Of a DNA stretch of 64,000 nt, positions 8,601 to 17,549 are shown one piece after another (position 1 is the first letter of the stretch; every line of letters begins with the position of its first letter). The stretch is from Legionella brunensis. Its GTDB lineage: Bacteria > Pseudomonadota > Gammaproteobacteria > Legionellales > Legionellaceae. The stretch spans positions 271,264 to 335,263 of the forward strand of contig NZ_LNXV01000004.1 in NCBI RefSeq assembly GCF_001467025.1, given 5' to 3'. A program made the translations under genes and the position numbers. The notes below the pieces were generated by a model that saw nothing but the letters and a program-made list of their open reading frames with translations, ran no database searches and was not told the DNA's origin.

Positions 8601-11345
8601 ATGACTGTAGTAATCATAGGTGCAGGTCCTAGTGGTCTTTATTTAGCAAATCAATTAAAAAAAGCTCATGTAAAAGACATCAAGGTTTTTGATCCTCGAG
8701 CAGGGGATTATTTAAGGCCTGGCCATATTAATGACTCAGTCTTTCGAAGAGCCGAGAGAGGTATCGGTAAAAAATTACGCACTAGCACTGACACGGCACA
8801 CATCAAGGACATAGAACGTGCCCTTCATAAGCAGGCTGAATTAGAAAATATTTCCATTAGAAAATGCAAATTTCTCCGGTTTGCTGAGGATAAAAAGGGA
8901 ATCATTATTTCTGATGAAAACCAAGAAGAAAAATTTATACCTTGCGACTATGTTTTTGATTGCAGTGGTTCGAAGCGAGTGGTGGTTCATGCAGTGAATG
9001 AAAGGGCAAAAAATAAACAAAATAAGCCGCCATTCCAAATTACACCGGTTGTGGATGAAATCAACGTCAAAAATCATTTACTAGCTTATATTTACATGAG
9101 TCCAATGGATGCAGCTATCGCAGCCCGGTATCTACCTTCTTCCTCTGAAATTGGCCTCAATGGTAAAACGCCATTAGAGTTCGCAAAATCAATGGAAAGA
9201 TTACGCCAATTCGGTTGGCGTGAATTCGCATTTCCTCGTTGCTATAGTATGTCCTTTGGTAAAGGCAAACACTGCTTTTACCTTGAAGCGCCAGATGGTC
9301 TTCCTGAAAGTAAAAAAGAAGAGTGGCTAAGAACAGTACTTGAGTGTGCTTCCGGCAAACCGATAAACTTCAAATTATTACCACACAATACTAAACCAAG
9401 GTTGACCACATTTCCTGTCGAACCACAACAACTTAATCGTTTTTGTTATCAGGAAAAGAGGTTTCCTTGCGTAATTACACAAGGTGATACGCAAATTGAT
9501 CCAAATTATTACCTCGCTCATGGCATTGTTGAGTCATTTGAACGCATCGATACCATGATTTCGGGATTAACGATTAGCGATGGGAAAATTCAATATTTTG
9601 ATGAACAAGACTATGAAATCGATGTTAATCATGCTTTAACCAGACATCGAGAAGCTCTAATTGACCATTACAAAGAGAGGAAGGATTTTTTTGTGCAATG
9701 GTTACATGATTCTGAGGGCTATTATAAGAAAGCCATAGCAGCCACGCTTAGTAATCTGGAAGAGGGTATTTTTAACGAGCGACTAAAAGAAATTAAAGCA
9801 CGTATAGATTACCATGATGCTTGCGATATTCTTGCCCATCGAATTTCTAAAGGTAAAGTCACTACAAATTCATTTGATCTAGCCCAATTAATTTTAGATC
9901 TGGTGAAGGCTAGGGATCTGTTGCTTAAGGCAAGTGTTGATTTGCCAGTAGAATATAAACGAGAGCGTGATGGTGCTCAGTTGAGCCTGGCTCAACTGCC
10001 CGGCTATTTTAAAGATCTAGGGAACCAATTATATCAAAAAAATCAATTTGACCTGGCTTTGCAAGCCTATCAGCATGCCTTGTCTGGATATCAGTTAAGC
10101 GCTTCGAGCTCACCTGAAGTAATAAGCCTCTATTCGAATATGATCCTCACTCATAATAAGTTAAATCAAGACGAGGAGGTCATTGCTTTAGCTTGCAAAG
10201 CTTTTGATGCTAATCAGGATATTCCCGAAAATCTTAGGAAAAAAATACTTTTCCATGCAATTGGTGCCAGCGTTAAAGTAATAGAAGGGTTGCAAAAGGC
10301 CTCTTCCACCGACAAATTACAAGCACATATCTTGCAACTCAGTGAACTTTGCTCACTTCACAAAGGGTTTATTCAACTTCATTTAAAAGATAGCTTACAA
10401 AATATTGAAAGAATTAACTCGTTTATTGATAAGAAAGTTTTACAAAACTCAGCCAAGCATATGTTTTCAAATGGAAATTTTGTTTTGGCTTTAAAATATT
10501 TTAAGAAAGCATTATTGTCTTCATATGAAGACAATAACAGGGATAAAAAAAGTGAGTTAATTTTACAATCCAATATTGTTTTAACTCATCGCAAATTAAA
10601 TGAGGTTGAAGAAGCTTTATCTGTAGCACAAGAGGCGTTAGTAGCCGATGTGCCTTTCTCTTTGGAAACAAAAAAGAAAATCCTGTTTAATACTCTTAAA
10701 GCAATTGCTGAAAAAATTGGCTCTCAAAAAGGGGAGTACAGGAAGCTGGCTAGGATGGCTATTTCTTTTTATTTAGAGCATCAGTCGTTGTTTAGTAAGC
10801 AGTTGCTGAGTGAACTAAAAAATGAACTGAAGCACGAATTTGCAATAATTAAATCAACTCTAGGAGAAAGTGAATCTCTTAGAGAGGACGGTAAGAAATA
10901 CTTCTCTGTTGGCCAATATGAGCTAGCTTTAGCTTCTTATGACGATTCCTTATTGATGTTGCGTTTTTCTGATATAGATAAACGTAGTGAGGAAGAAGGA
11001 AGCTTAGTTGCTAATATTGTGCTGATTTACCGTAAATTGAATCGTATTTCTGAGGCGCTTTCTCTTACAGATCAATTCTTGACTAATGAATTGGAGCTCT
11101 CAGTCGAAGTTAAGAAGAAAATATTGTTTAATGTGATTAAAGGCGCAGTAGAGGCTATCAAGCAGAAGCAGGTTTCTAGTGCTGAATTAAAAGCAGATAA
11201 GCTTGTAAGGGAAATAAATAATTTTTGTGCTTTGCATAGCAATTTTATTAAAACCGAGTTGGCAAAAAATTTGAAAATAGAGCTTCAATTCCTTGATTCA
11301 TTGGAAACTGACTCACAGCTTTTCTTATCTCAAAAGAATTACTAG
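8601..11345 (+). CDS. FAD-dependent monooxygenase-like protein with three C-terminal TPR-like modules; candidate effector
   Basis: A 914-residue protein in two parts. Residues 1 to about 350 form an FAD-binding monooxygenase-like domain: GAGPSGLYLANQL at 7-19 is the dinucleotide motif and DCSGS near 120 is the second flavin/NAD contact. From about residue 460 three homologous modules of about 145 residues follow (near 473-610, 613-760, 762-900). Each holds a TPR-like helix pair (pattern LALxxYxxAL), a NIVLTHRKLN-like segment and a KKKILFN segment. A bacterial flavin monooxygenase fused to helical repeats resembles eukaryote-interacting proteins, so a Dot/Icm substrate is possible, but that is inference. 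Single gene. Confidence 0.7.
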   Translation: MTVVIIGAGPSGLYLANQLKKAHVKDIKVFDPRAGDYLRPGHINDSVFRRAERGIGKKLRTSTDTAHIKDIERALHKQAELENISIRKCKFLRFAEDKKGIIISDENQEEKFIPCDYVFDCSGSKRVVVHAVNERAKNKQNKPPFQITPVVDEINVKNHLLAYIYMSPMDAAIAARYLPSSSEIGLNGKTPLEFAKSMERLRQFGWREFAFPRCYSMSFGKGKHCFYLEAPDGLPESKKEEWLRTVLECASGKPINFKLLPHNTKPRLTTFPVEPQQLNRFCYQEKRFPCVITQGDTQIDPNYYLAHGIVESFERIDTMISGLTISDGKIQYFDEQDYEIDVNHALTRHREALIDHYKERKDFFVQWLHDSEGYYKKAIAATLSNLEEGIFNERLKEIKARIDYHDACDILAHRISKGKVTTNSFDLAQLILDLVKARDLLLKASVDLPVEYKRERDGAQLSLAQLPGYFKDLGNQLYQKNQFDLALQAYQHALSGYQLSASSSPEVISLYSNMILTHNKLNQDEEVIALACKAFDANQDIPENLRKKILFHAIGASVKVIEGLQKASSTDKLQAHILQLSELCSLHKGFIQLHLKDSLQNIERINSFIDKKVLQNSAKHMFSNGNFVLALKYFKKALLSSYEDNNRDKKSELILQSNIVLTHRKLNEVEEALSVAQEALVADVPFSLETKKKILFNTLKAIAEKIGSQKGEYRKLARMAISFYLEHQSLFSKQLLSELKNELKHEFAIIKSTLGESESLREDGKKYFSVGQYELALASYDDSLLMLRFSDIDKRSEEEGSLVANIVLIYRKLNRISEALSLTDQFLTNELELSVEVKKKILFNVIKGAVEAIKQKQVSSAELKADKLVREINNFCALHSNFIKTELAKNLKIELQFLDSLETDSQLFLSQKNY

Positions 11346-11464
11346 GCTGTTGTATATAAAACTGATTACTTGTGTAGGTAAATATAGTTTGCTGGAATCA
11401 TTATTTGCTTTTACTATTATTAAAAAGGATGTTTTATTCCACACCATAATCAATAGAGTTTTAA

Positions 11465-12268
11465 ATGCTAACCGATGAATTGATTTTCCAGTCCCTGCAA
11501 AAACAATCTTATGTACAAGTGCCATTTCCAATAAAGTCGACGGTTCTTGTACAAGCAATAACCGCTTTCTTTAAATTCTTAGAAGAGCCTGAATCTATTA
11601 AAAATCACATTGATTTTACCATCGCTCCCTTGCATCGAAGGGGTGATGTAGGATTTAAGCATCGTGCAGGTGAACATATTTATGATGACACGAAGGATTT
11701 TTTTCATTTTCATCCTGCATTATTTAAAAAATATGAGGAATTTTTAAAAGCCAATCCAGCGGTGTTTGATTTTGTTTCAAAAGCTAAACCAATTTGGGAT
11801 TTAGCTTATCAAACGGTATATGATATTTTGCAGTCATTGGAAAAAAGATCGCCGGGTGTGGTTAAAAAAGTCTTTGATACGGAAGATGTTCATATTCTAT
11901 TAAGGTTTTTAAAATATGATTGGCAAGAATCAGGAAAATACCTGGCAAAACCACATTTTGATGCTGGTTCGTTTACATTAGCGATTGCAGAAAGCACCCC
12001 GGGCTTGCGGATTGGTTGTTGTCCTGAAGATTTAAAGCTTGTCGAGCATAAAGAAAATCATGCTATTTTTATGCTTTCGAGCAATTTTAAACAAGTTATG
12101 CAAATTAACGAATTGTCGGCAGGTTGGCATGATGTAATTCAACTGGATGACGCGTTGGTTGGCAAGCCCTTTGCAAGATGGGCCATTGTGGCATTTATTG
12201 ACGCCCATGGTGTGAAGGCTTTGCCAAGAACTGAGACTCATAAGTGGTATAGCGGCGAACCAGTGTAG
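11465..12268 (+). CDS. 2OG-Fe(II)-dependent oxygenase-like protein
   Basis: A 267-residue protein with a probable double-stranded beta-helix core. KPHFDAGS near residues 161-168 gives an HxD iron-ligand pair, GWHDV near 222 offers the distal His, and RWAIVAF near 238 offers the Arg that would hold 2-oxoglutarate, as in the isopenicillin-N-synthase superfamily. The N-terminal half is poorly conserved with anything I recognise. It lies 32 bp upstream of a histidine kinase in the same direction, so co-transcription is possible. The substrate is unknown and the family call is from motif spacing only. Confidence 0.6.
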   Translation: MLTDELIFQSLQKQSYVQVPFPIKSTVLVQAITAFFKFLEEPESIKNHIDFTIAPLHRRGDVGFKHRAGEHIYDDTKDFFHFHPALFKKYEEFLKANPAVFDFVSKAKPIWDLAYQTVYDILQSLEKRSPGVVKKVFDTEDVHILLRFLKYDWQESGKYLAKPHFDAGSFTLAIAESTPGLRIGCCPEDLKLVEHKENHAIFMLSSNFKQVMQINELSAGWHDVIQLDDALVGKPFARWAIVAFIDAHGVKALPRTETHKWYSGEPV

Positions 12269-12300
12269 GAGCGGTTTTTATAAGTAGGATTTACATATAA

Positions 12301-13569
12301 ATGAACCCAATTATGCGGGCATTAAAAAAAGCTCTTTTGTTTATTTATTTATATTTAGCAAAGCAGACTGAGGAAGCAAGTCATCAAATTACTTTATTTG
12401 CCATAGTTATGATGATTAATTTTCCTCTTTTTGGCGTATTGTGGAAATTTGAATTATTTCAATTAAGTGAAGAGTTCTTATTACGTATAGTAGCAACCTT
12501 GCTCTGCGCACTTTTAGCAACCAATCAATTTTGGCCTAACTCGTGGCTTAAGCTATTGCCATTACTTTGGTATACGACATTATTATTTTGCCTACCATTC
12601 TTTTTTGCCTATTTGACCTTGCTTAATCATGGTTCAACATTGTGGCTAATGAATTGTGTCTCAGCTATCTTTTTCCTTCTTTTAGTAACGAGTGTTCTTG
12701 GTGCACTAATTCTTTTATTTTGTGGGGCAGGGCTAGCATTCGTGAGTTATTTTTATTTGATGGGTAATGCTGTGAAATATATTCCGGGGAATGTTTCTCT
12801 ATATAGCCTAACTATTACCTTCACTGCCGCTGTAATTATTGGTGCTTTATTTGCCAGAGACAGAGAGTTAATTTATGAGGGCAAAATTTCTGGTATGCGT
12901 CTTTTGGCGGGTAGTATAGCACATGATTTACGTACACCTTTAGCTAGCATCCATTTGCAAGCTGAGTTACAGGAGATGTTTGTTGAGAAGCTCAAAAATC
13001 CCGAGATACGAAAACATTTGAAAGAAAGTCTTCACAAAATAACTCGCGGAATTGAGATGAGTAATCAGCTGATTAGCATGCAATTGAACAACATTCAGCG
13101 TGATAAATTTGACACGTATAAATTTTCTATTATGCCTATCAAAGATCTATTAGAAAAAACAGTAGAAGAATACCCACTTAAAAAAGAACAAAAGAAATTA
13201 ATCCATATGAATGTGGAAACTAACTTTTCTGTATGGATGGAAGAGGTGGCTTTTAAAAATCTTATCTGGAATTTATTAAAAAATAGTTTTGATTTTATTG
13301 ATGAGGAAGGGAAGGGAGAAATTACTATCTGGTTGGTAACCGGAGGCGAAAAAGACGATTTTAATTATTTACACTTTAAAGATACGGCCAAAGGCATTCA
13401 AAATCCTGAGAAAATTTTTGATACCTTTTATTCAAATAGAAAGGGTGGAACTGGAGTTGGATTGGCTTATAGTAAACTCTTAATGGTTGCAGCAGGAGGA
13501 GATATTACGTGTGAAGGTAAACCAAACCAATATGCACATTTTATTCTAAAATTTCCAAAAGTAGATTAA
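12301..13569 (+). CDS. Six-TM sensor histidine kinase, LqsS/CqsS-like
   Basis: A 422-residue kinase with about six hydrophobic segments between residues 28 and 185, then a HisKA-like helix with the phospho-acceptor motif AHDLRTPLAS near residue 207, an N box NLIWNLLKNSFDF near 320, and a GTGVGLAYSK G2 box near 385. No receiver domain is attached. The six-TM input domain followed directly by MRLLAGSIAHDLRTP resembles the alpha-hydroxyketone receptors LqsS/LqsT of Legionella and CqsS of Vibrio. No lqsA or lqsR homologue is nearby, so it would be an orphan receptor or a kinase for another ligand. Start supported by an AGGA site. Confidence 0.78.
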   Translation: MNPIMRALKKALLFIYLYLAKQTEEASHQITLFAIVMMINFPLFGVLWKFELFQLSEEFLLRIVATLLCALLATNQFWPNSWLKLLPLLWYTTLLFCLPFFFAYLTLLNHGSTLWLMNCVSAIFFLLLVTSVLGALILLFCGAGLAFVSYFYLMGNAVKYIPGNVSLYSLTITFTAAVIIGALFARDRELIYEGKISGMRLLAGSIAHDLRTPLASIHLQAELQEMFVEKLKNPEIRKHLKESLHKITRGIEMSNQLISMQLNNIQRDKFDTYKFSIMPIKDLLEKTVEEYPLKKEQKKLIHMNVETNFSVWMEEVAFKNLIWNLLKNSFDFIDEEGKGEITIWLVTGGEKDDFNYLHFKDTAKGIQNPEKIFDTFYSNRKGGTGVGLAYSKLLMVAAGGDITCEGKPNQYAHFILKFPKVD

Positions 13570-13570
13570 G

Positions 13571-14272
13571 CTATGTGATTTCAAAAATAGCACTCGATAA
13601 TTGCGTCCACATTTTTATTTGATGTGAATAAATAAAATTAAGTGAATCAGATATTTTGCTTTCTGAATTTTGCCAAATAGGGATTAATTTTTCGATTGTT
13701 GGCTCAAAATGTTCAACGTGCATATGTACCTGGAAAAAGGCTGTGGCTGATTCAGGTATATTGAGTGAAGAGGCAAACTTAGTTAGATAAGGATAATCAA
13801 TATTGTCTAATCGTTCATAAGCAGCAAAGGCTGCAAGACGCTCATCTGCATCATGGGTAGTAAGCCAATGTAAGTGCCCTTTGTTAAATTCTTTGGCAAA
13901 TGGGAGATAATGAGTTTGATTAACAATTTCATCGTTAATATCAATACCACATTCTTTAGCAAAGCGTTCGTAAAGTTTTTCATGAGAAAAGCGGGTTCCG
14001 GAGCCTAATTCCTCATTAATATTTTCAAGAATTATTTTTTTTGTGTATGGATCAGTGGAAAAGTTGGCTACGTACCACATAAAGTTAATAAAATGACCTC
14101 GGAGATGATAAAAAACCGCAGCAAAAAAATTTCTTTGTTCTAAGCTCAATTTGGTTTTTTTATTTTGACTAAATAAGGGAATCAACTCCAACTGCTGGCG
14201 ATAGCTTGTATCGGCCTCTGAAAGAAACCTCTCGAAATCAGAAGGTACATTTAAAACATGAATATTTGACAT
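13571..14272 (-). CDS. Haem-oxygenase-like diiron protein (iron-containing redox enzyme family)
   Basis: A 233-residue all-helical protein of the haem-oxygenase-like fold (PqqC/TenA/CADD group). The expected ligand positions are visible in order: EELGSGTRFSHEKLY near residues 90-104 (Glu and His), AAYERLD near 150 (Glu) and a C-terminal cluster HMHVEHFE near 180. The last cluster departs from the usual HxxxDxxH, so metal binding is not certain. CADD in Chlamydia is a host-related member, but most relatives are metabolic oxidases. ATG 14272 is preferred to a TTG seven codons upstream. Its 3' end abuts the histidine kinase gene, convergent and with one base between. Confidence 0.65.
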   Translation of the reverse strand: MSNIHVLNVPSDFERFLSEADTSYRQQLELIPLFSQNKKTKLSLEQRNFFAAVFYHLRGHFINFMWYVANFSTDPYTKKIILENINEELGSGTRFSHEKLYERFAKECGIDINDEIVNQTHYLPFAKEFNKGHLHWLTTHDADERLAAFAAYERLDNIDYPYLTKFASSLNIPESATAFFQVHMHVEHFEPTIEKLIPIWQNSESKISDSLNFIYSHQIKMWTQLSSAIFEIT

Positions 14273-14421
14273 TTTTTTGTTTATTTCAACCAAGCTAATT
14301 AATTTAAATTCTGTATAAAATTAATGAAATTTTATCATAAATTTAACGAAATAATGAGTGAAATAAGTGCAACCCTATATTATTTTCGAATCTTTTTTCT
14401 AATTTTATAGAGCAAAAAATC

Positions 14422-15423
14422 TCATTTTTCTAGCATTAAAATATATTTTTCAAGTGCGGATAAGTCTTTATGAGAACGCAACTCAATAAAGTTAACCTGC
14501 GGATACTGTTCACGTAGTTCTTTAAGGAGAGAGATTACTTTAAATTCATAATTCCATAAGTATTTCAACAAAGGCCAACGGATTGTATTTTTACAACCGG
14601 GTGCTCGATCATCAATTTCTGGATCTCTGCTAATGAGACGTTTTATCAATCGCCAATAACATAACCAACGAGGAAAGTTAAAATAAAGACATAGATCTGA
14701 TTCGCGATAACGTAATTCAAAGGATTTTGTTGAATTCCCATCAATTATCCAAGAATCTTGTGCAACTATTTCTTGTTGAATGAAAAGAAACTCTTCATAG
14801 TTTCGTTCTGCCCAATTTTTTGTGAAGAAAAATTTATCAAGATGAAACAAGGGCAAACCTAGTTTTCCTTTTAAAACGTGTGCAAAGGTTGATTTTCCAC
14901 TACCTGGTTTACCAATAATCATGATTCGCTGTGGATGCTCTATCTGACGTTCAAGGGTCATCAAGTGATATTTCTTTTTATGCAAAGTCATTTCCATAAG
15001 GGGCTGAAAACCTAGCTTTGCATAACAATGAATTGCTTTATAGTTTGTAAACTCAGGATCGACGACAATTTCAGCTGCCATAGCGCAGTATTGTTTAATA
15101 AAACATCCTAATATTTTAGTAGCCCACCCTTTGCCTAAAAAATGCGTATTACCAATAAAGAAATCTATTCCTATACTTGGAAAGCTTTTAGTGTATTTCC
15201 AAAAAAAATGATTTTTATCAATGGTGTATCTTTGTATGTAGCCTACAGGTTCACCGCCAATCATTACAATAAACCGCAAAACTTCATCATATTTTAAATA
15301 GTGTTGTTTTACTTGTCGTGTTTTTCTGTGCCCATCATCCCAAAATTCACGAATGTGTGGGAGTTGCAGCCAAGTGTGGAGGGTAGGAATATCTCGAGCA
15401 TTCAGTGGTTTAAAAACTATCAT
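14422..15423 (-). CDS. Fusion: GNAT acetyltransferase + adenylate-kinase-like P-loop protein
   Basis: A 333-residue two-domain protein. Residues 1 to about 155 form a GNAT domain of the aminoglycoside 6'-N-acetyltransferase type, with DFFIGNTHFLGKGWATKI near 88-113 as the acetyl-CoA-binding region. Residues 166-333 form a small P-loop kinase: Walker A GKPGSGKST at 171-179, LDKFFF near 195 and WIIDGNSTKS near 223. The second half resembles the FlaR-like 'topology modulation' or adenylate-kinase-related family. Both domains normally occur as separate proteins. No stop or frameshift interrupts the link. The linked function is unknown; an acetylating and a phosphorylating domain on one chain could act on one small substrate. 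Single gene. Confidence 0.75.
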   Translation of the reverse strand: MIVFKPLNARDIPTLHTWLQLPHIREFWDDGHRKTRQVKQHYLKYDEVLRFIVMIGGEPVGYIQRYTIDKNHFFWKYTKSFPSIGIDFFIGNTHFLGKGWATKILGCFIKQYCAMAAEIVVDPEFTNYKAIHCYAKLGFQPLMEMTLHKKKYHLMTLERQIEHPQRIMIIGKPGSGKSTFAHVLKGKLGLPLFHLDKFFFTKNWAERNYEEFLFIQQEIVAQDSWIIDGNSTKSFELRYRESDLCLYFNFPRWLCYWRLIKRLISRDPEIDDRAPGCKNTIRWPLLKYLWNYEFKVISLLKELREQYPQVNFIELRSHKDLSALEKYILMLEK

Positions 15424-15576
15424 GTAATTTCTGGTATTTAAAATAAAAATTATAGTCTTCCCAAAAGGGAGATGATATTTGCGCTACATTTTTTTCATCG
15501 TTTTTCTCCGGCGATTTGACTATCTATGTACTATACTTTACATGCATAATCATAACCTTAGGGGAGCGCAGTAGTC

Positions 15577-16512
15577 ATGTCTCACACAAAACAGAGGGAA
15601 GTGCCTGAAATTATAAAGCTACATTATAAAGATATTCTTGCGGCGATACCTAATATTCTTTACATTCTAGACAAAAATTGTACTTTTGTTGGTGCTAACA
15701 ATAATTTTCTAAATCTATTAGGGTATACCCGTTTAGAAGATTTAATCGGCAAAACTTATAAGGAAATAGCCAAAAATCTGCCATGGTCAGAAGAGCGAGT
15801 TCAGGTGCTAAAACGCGATGATATTAATGCATTACTGTCTGGCGAGCCTTTGTATGATGTAGAGGAGCCCCCTGTTGTTAACTCGAACACGACAGTTACT
15901 TATTATCAATCTGCAAGGATACCAATTTTGGATAAAGAAAAGAATGCAGATGGTTTAATGGTTATTTTAATTGATGTCACAGAGCGTAAACATCTTGACG
16001 AGCAATTAGCTAAAGTGAAAGACCAGTTACAAGCAAATAATCTAAAATCACAATCTGCAGTCAAAGCGAGTGATCTCAATAATGGGAAAAAAATTCCCAA
16101 TATTTTAATGGTTGAAGATAACTCTATAGCTCAAAAAGCAACCCAGGCATTGTTAATGCAATTGGATTGTCACGTTGATGTAGCAGACTCAGGAGATAAA
16201 GCAATTGGTTTATTTAAACCAGGTAAATACGATCTTGTTTTTATGGATATTGGTTTAGAAGGTACATCGGGTTATGTAGTTTCTAAACAAATCAGAAAGA
16301 TGGAGCAACAATCAGGGCATCGGGTTCCTATCATTGCTTTAACAGGTTTTGAGGCCGATGTTGTTAAATATGATTGCGTAGACTACTTCATGGAAGGGGC
16401 TCTTACTAAACCGCTTACTAGTGAACAGGCTAAGCAAATCATCCAACATTATATTTATGATATTGATATTCCTGTTCGAGGTTTAAGAAGTACTAAGGAA
16501 ATAGGGAATTAA
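15577..16512 (+). CDS. PAS-receiver protein without a kinase domain
   Basis: A 311-residue protein with a PAS sensor domain (about residues 18-140, ending in the typical DVTERKHLDE), a short coiled-coil linker (138-165), and a response-regulator receiver domain (174-290) with acidic pair E180/D181, phospho-acceptor D224 in VFMDIG, T near 265 and K near 276. Hybrid histidine kinases normally carry HisKA and ATPase domains between such parts; both are absent here, with no frame break to explain the loss. It should therefore be phosphorylated by another kinase or HPt protein. The convergent REC-HPt gene 20 bp away is the obvious candidate partner. Confidence 0.8.
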   Translation: MSHTKQREVPEIIKLHYKDILAAIPNILYILDKNCTFVGANNNFLNLLGYTRLEDLIGKTYKEIAKNLPWSEERVQVLKRDDINALLSGEPLYDVEEPPVVNSNTTVTYYQSARIPILDKEKNADGLMVILIDVTERKHLDEQLAKVKDQLQANNLKSQSAVKASDLNNGKKIPNILMVEDNSIAQKATQALLMQLDCHVDVADSGDKAIGLFKPGKYDLVFMDIGLEGTSGYVVSKQIRKMEQQSGHRVPIIALTGFEADVVKYDCVDYFMEGALTKPLTSEQAKQIIQHYIYDIDIPVRGLRSTKEIGN

Positions 16513-16532
16513 TTCTGACTAAGAGAAATGTA

Positions 16533-17420
16533 TTATTCATTGGCAGTGGGCTTGTCAGAAGTTAGCCATTGCTCAATGAATAATTTTGTTTCTTTCAATA
16601 CGCCCACAAGTTGCTGGTAGAGTTTTTCTAGTAATACAGAATGTCCGGCTTTATGGTAGCGCTCGAGATAAAGACAAGCATACTGTAGTCTCTCTGTGCC
16701 ACAATAGAGTGTTCCGGCTTTCATTTTGTGTGTTAACTCTGCAATTTTCTCCCAATTTTTATTGCTATAAGCTTTTTGAATGTCCAGAGTACACTCTGGT
16801 ATAGCTTTTTCAACTAGTACTTGTAGCACCTCTCTTAGTATTTTCTCACTGTCGACATTTTCGATACCTTTATTAGTATCTAGCAAAAGAAACTTCTCTA
16901 ATTGAAATAACTCTGCTTCTATATTGGGTAAATCCAAGCCTAATTTACATTGAGACTCTTGTGTGATGACTGTTTCCTTATGGTGTGTAGGAAGCAAATT
17001 GTTTAAAAGTTCTTGAATAGTGTTCGTTTGAAGAGGCTTGCTTAACACTTTGTTCATACCCGATTCGAGACATTTTTTCTCTGTTTGGCCACTAGGAAGT
17101 GCTGTTAAGCCAACAATTGGAATATGCCGATGTTTTGAAGAATCATTTTCCCATTTGCGGATAAATTGCGTTAAATCGTTGCCGGACATTCCAGGCAAAC
17201 CAATGTCTGTTATGATCAAATCAAAATTTTTCATTTTTACTAACTCTAAAGCTTGCTCACCAGTGGTTACTGCAGTTACTTGGCAGCCGGCCGCTGTAGT
17301 CAATGCTTCAATAAGATGTAGGACGATAGGATTATCTTCTACTAAAAGTACAGAAGGTGCAGTGGGGCAATGAGGTAAAGCCCCAGTAATTTCTGTGGTA
17401 TTAATGACAACGGATCTCAT
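16533..17420 (-). CDS. Receiver-HPt phosphotransfer protein
   Basis: A 295-residue protein with an N-terminal receiver domain (residues 23-140; E28/D29 acidic pair, phospho-acceptor D72 in ITDIGLPGMSG, K near 128) and a C-terminal histidine phosphotransfer helix bundle with LTHKMKAGT, phospho-acceptor H231. No kinase or output domain is present. Such REC-HPt proteins shuttle phosphate between hybrid kinases and final regulators. It is convergent with the PAS-REC gene (20 bp between stops), and the two together supply all parts of a phosphorelay except the kinase. The order and spacing of the key residues are standard, so it is probably functional. Confidence 0.82.
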   Translation of the reverse strand: MRSVVINTTEITGALPHCPTAPSVLLVEDNPIVLHLIEALTTAAGCQVTAVTTGEQALELVKMKNFDLIITDIGLPGMSGNDLTQFIRKWENDSSKHRHIPIVGLTALPSGQTEKKCLESGMNKVLSKPLQTNTIQELLNNLLPTHHKETVITQESQCKLGLDLPNIEAELFQLEKFLLLDTNKGIENVDSEKILREVLQVLVEKAIPECTLDIQKAYSNKNWEKIAELTHKMKAGTLYCGTERLQYACLYLERYHKAGHSVLLEKLYQQLVGVLKETKLFIEQWLTSDKPTANE

Positions 17421-17549
17421 CGTGTTACTAGTCCTGGGGGGTTATCTTTATATAAATTGCAATCGCAAATGGAAAGTAAAAGAAAAAGATCGTGTCCTTG
17501 CTCAATTACCTGTTAATTCTATGATTAAACAGGCAATTGAATCAATATG

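Noticed and set aside
17038..17373. Plus-strand 111-codon open frame
   Set aside because: Antisense to the receiver domain of the REC-HPt gene, which has a complete active site.
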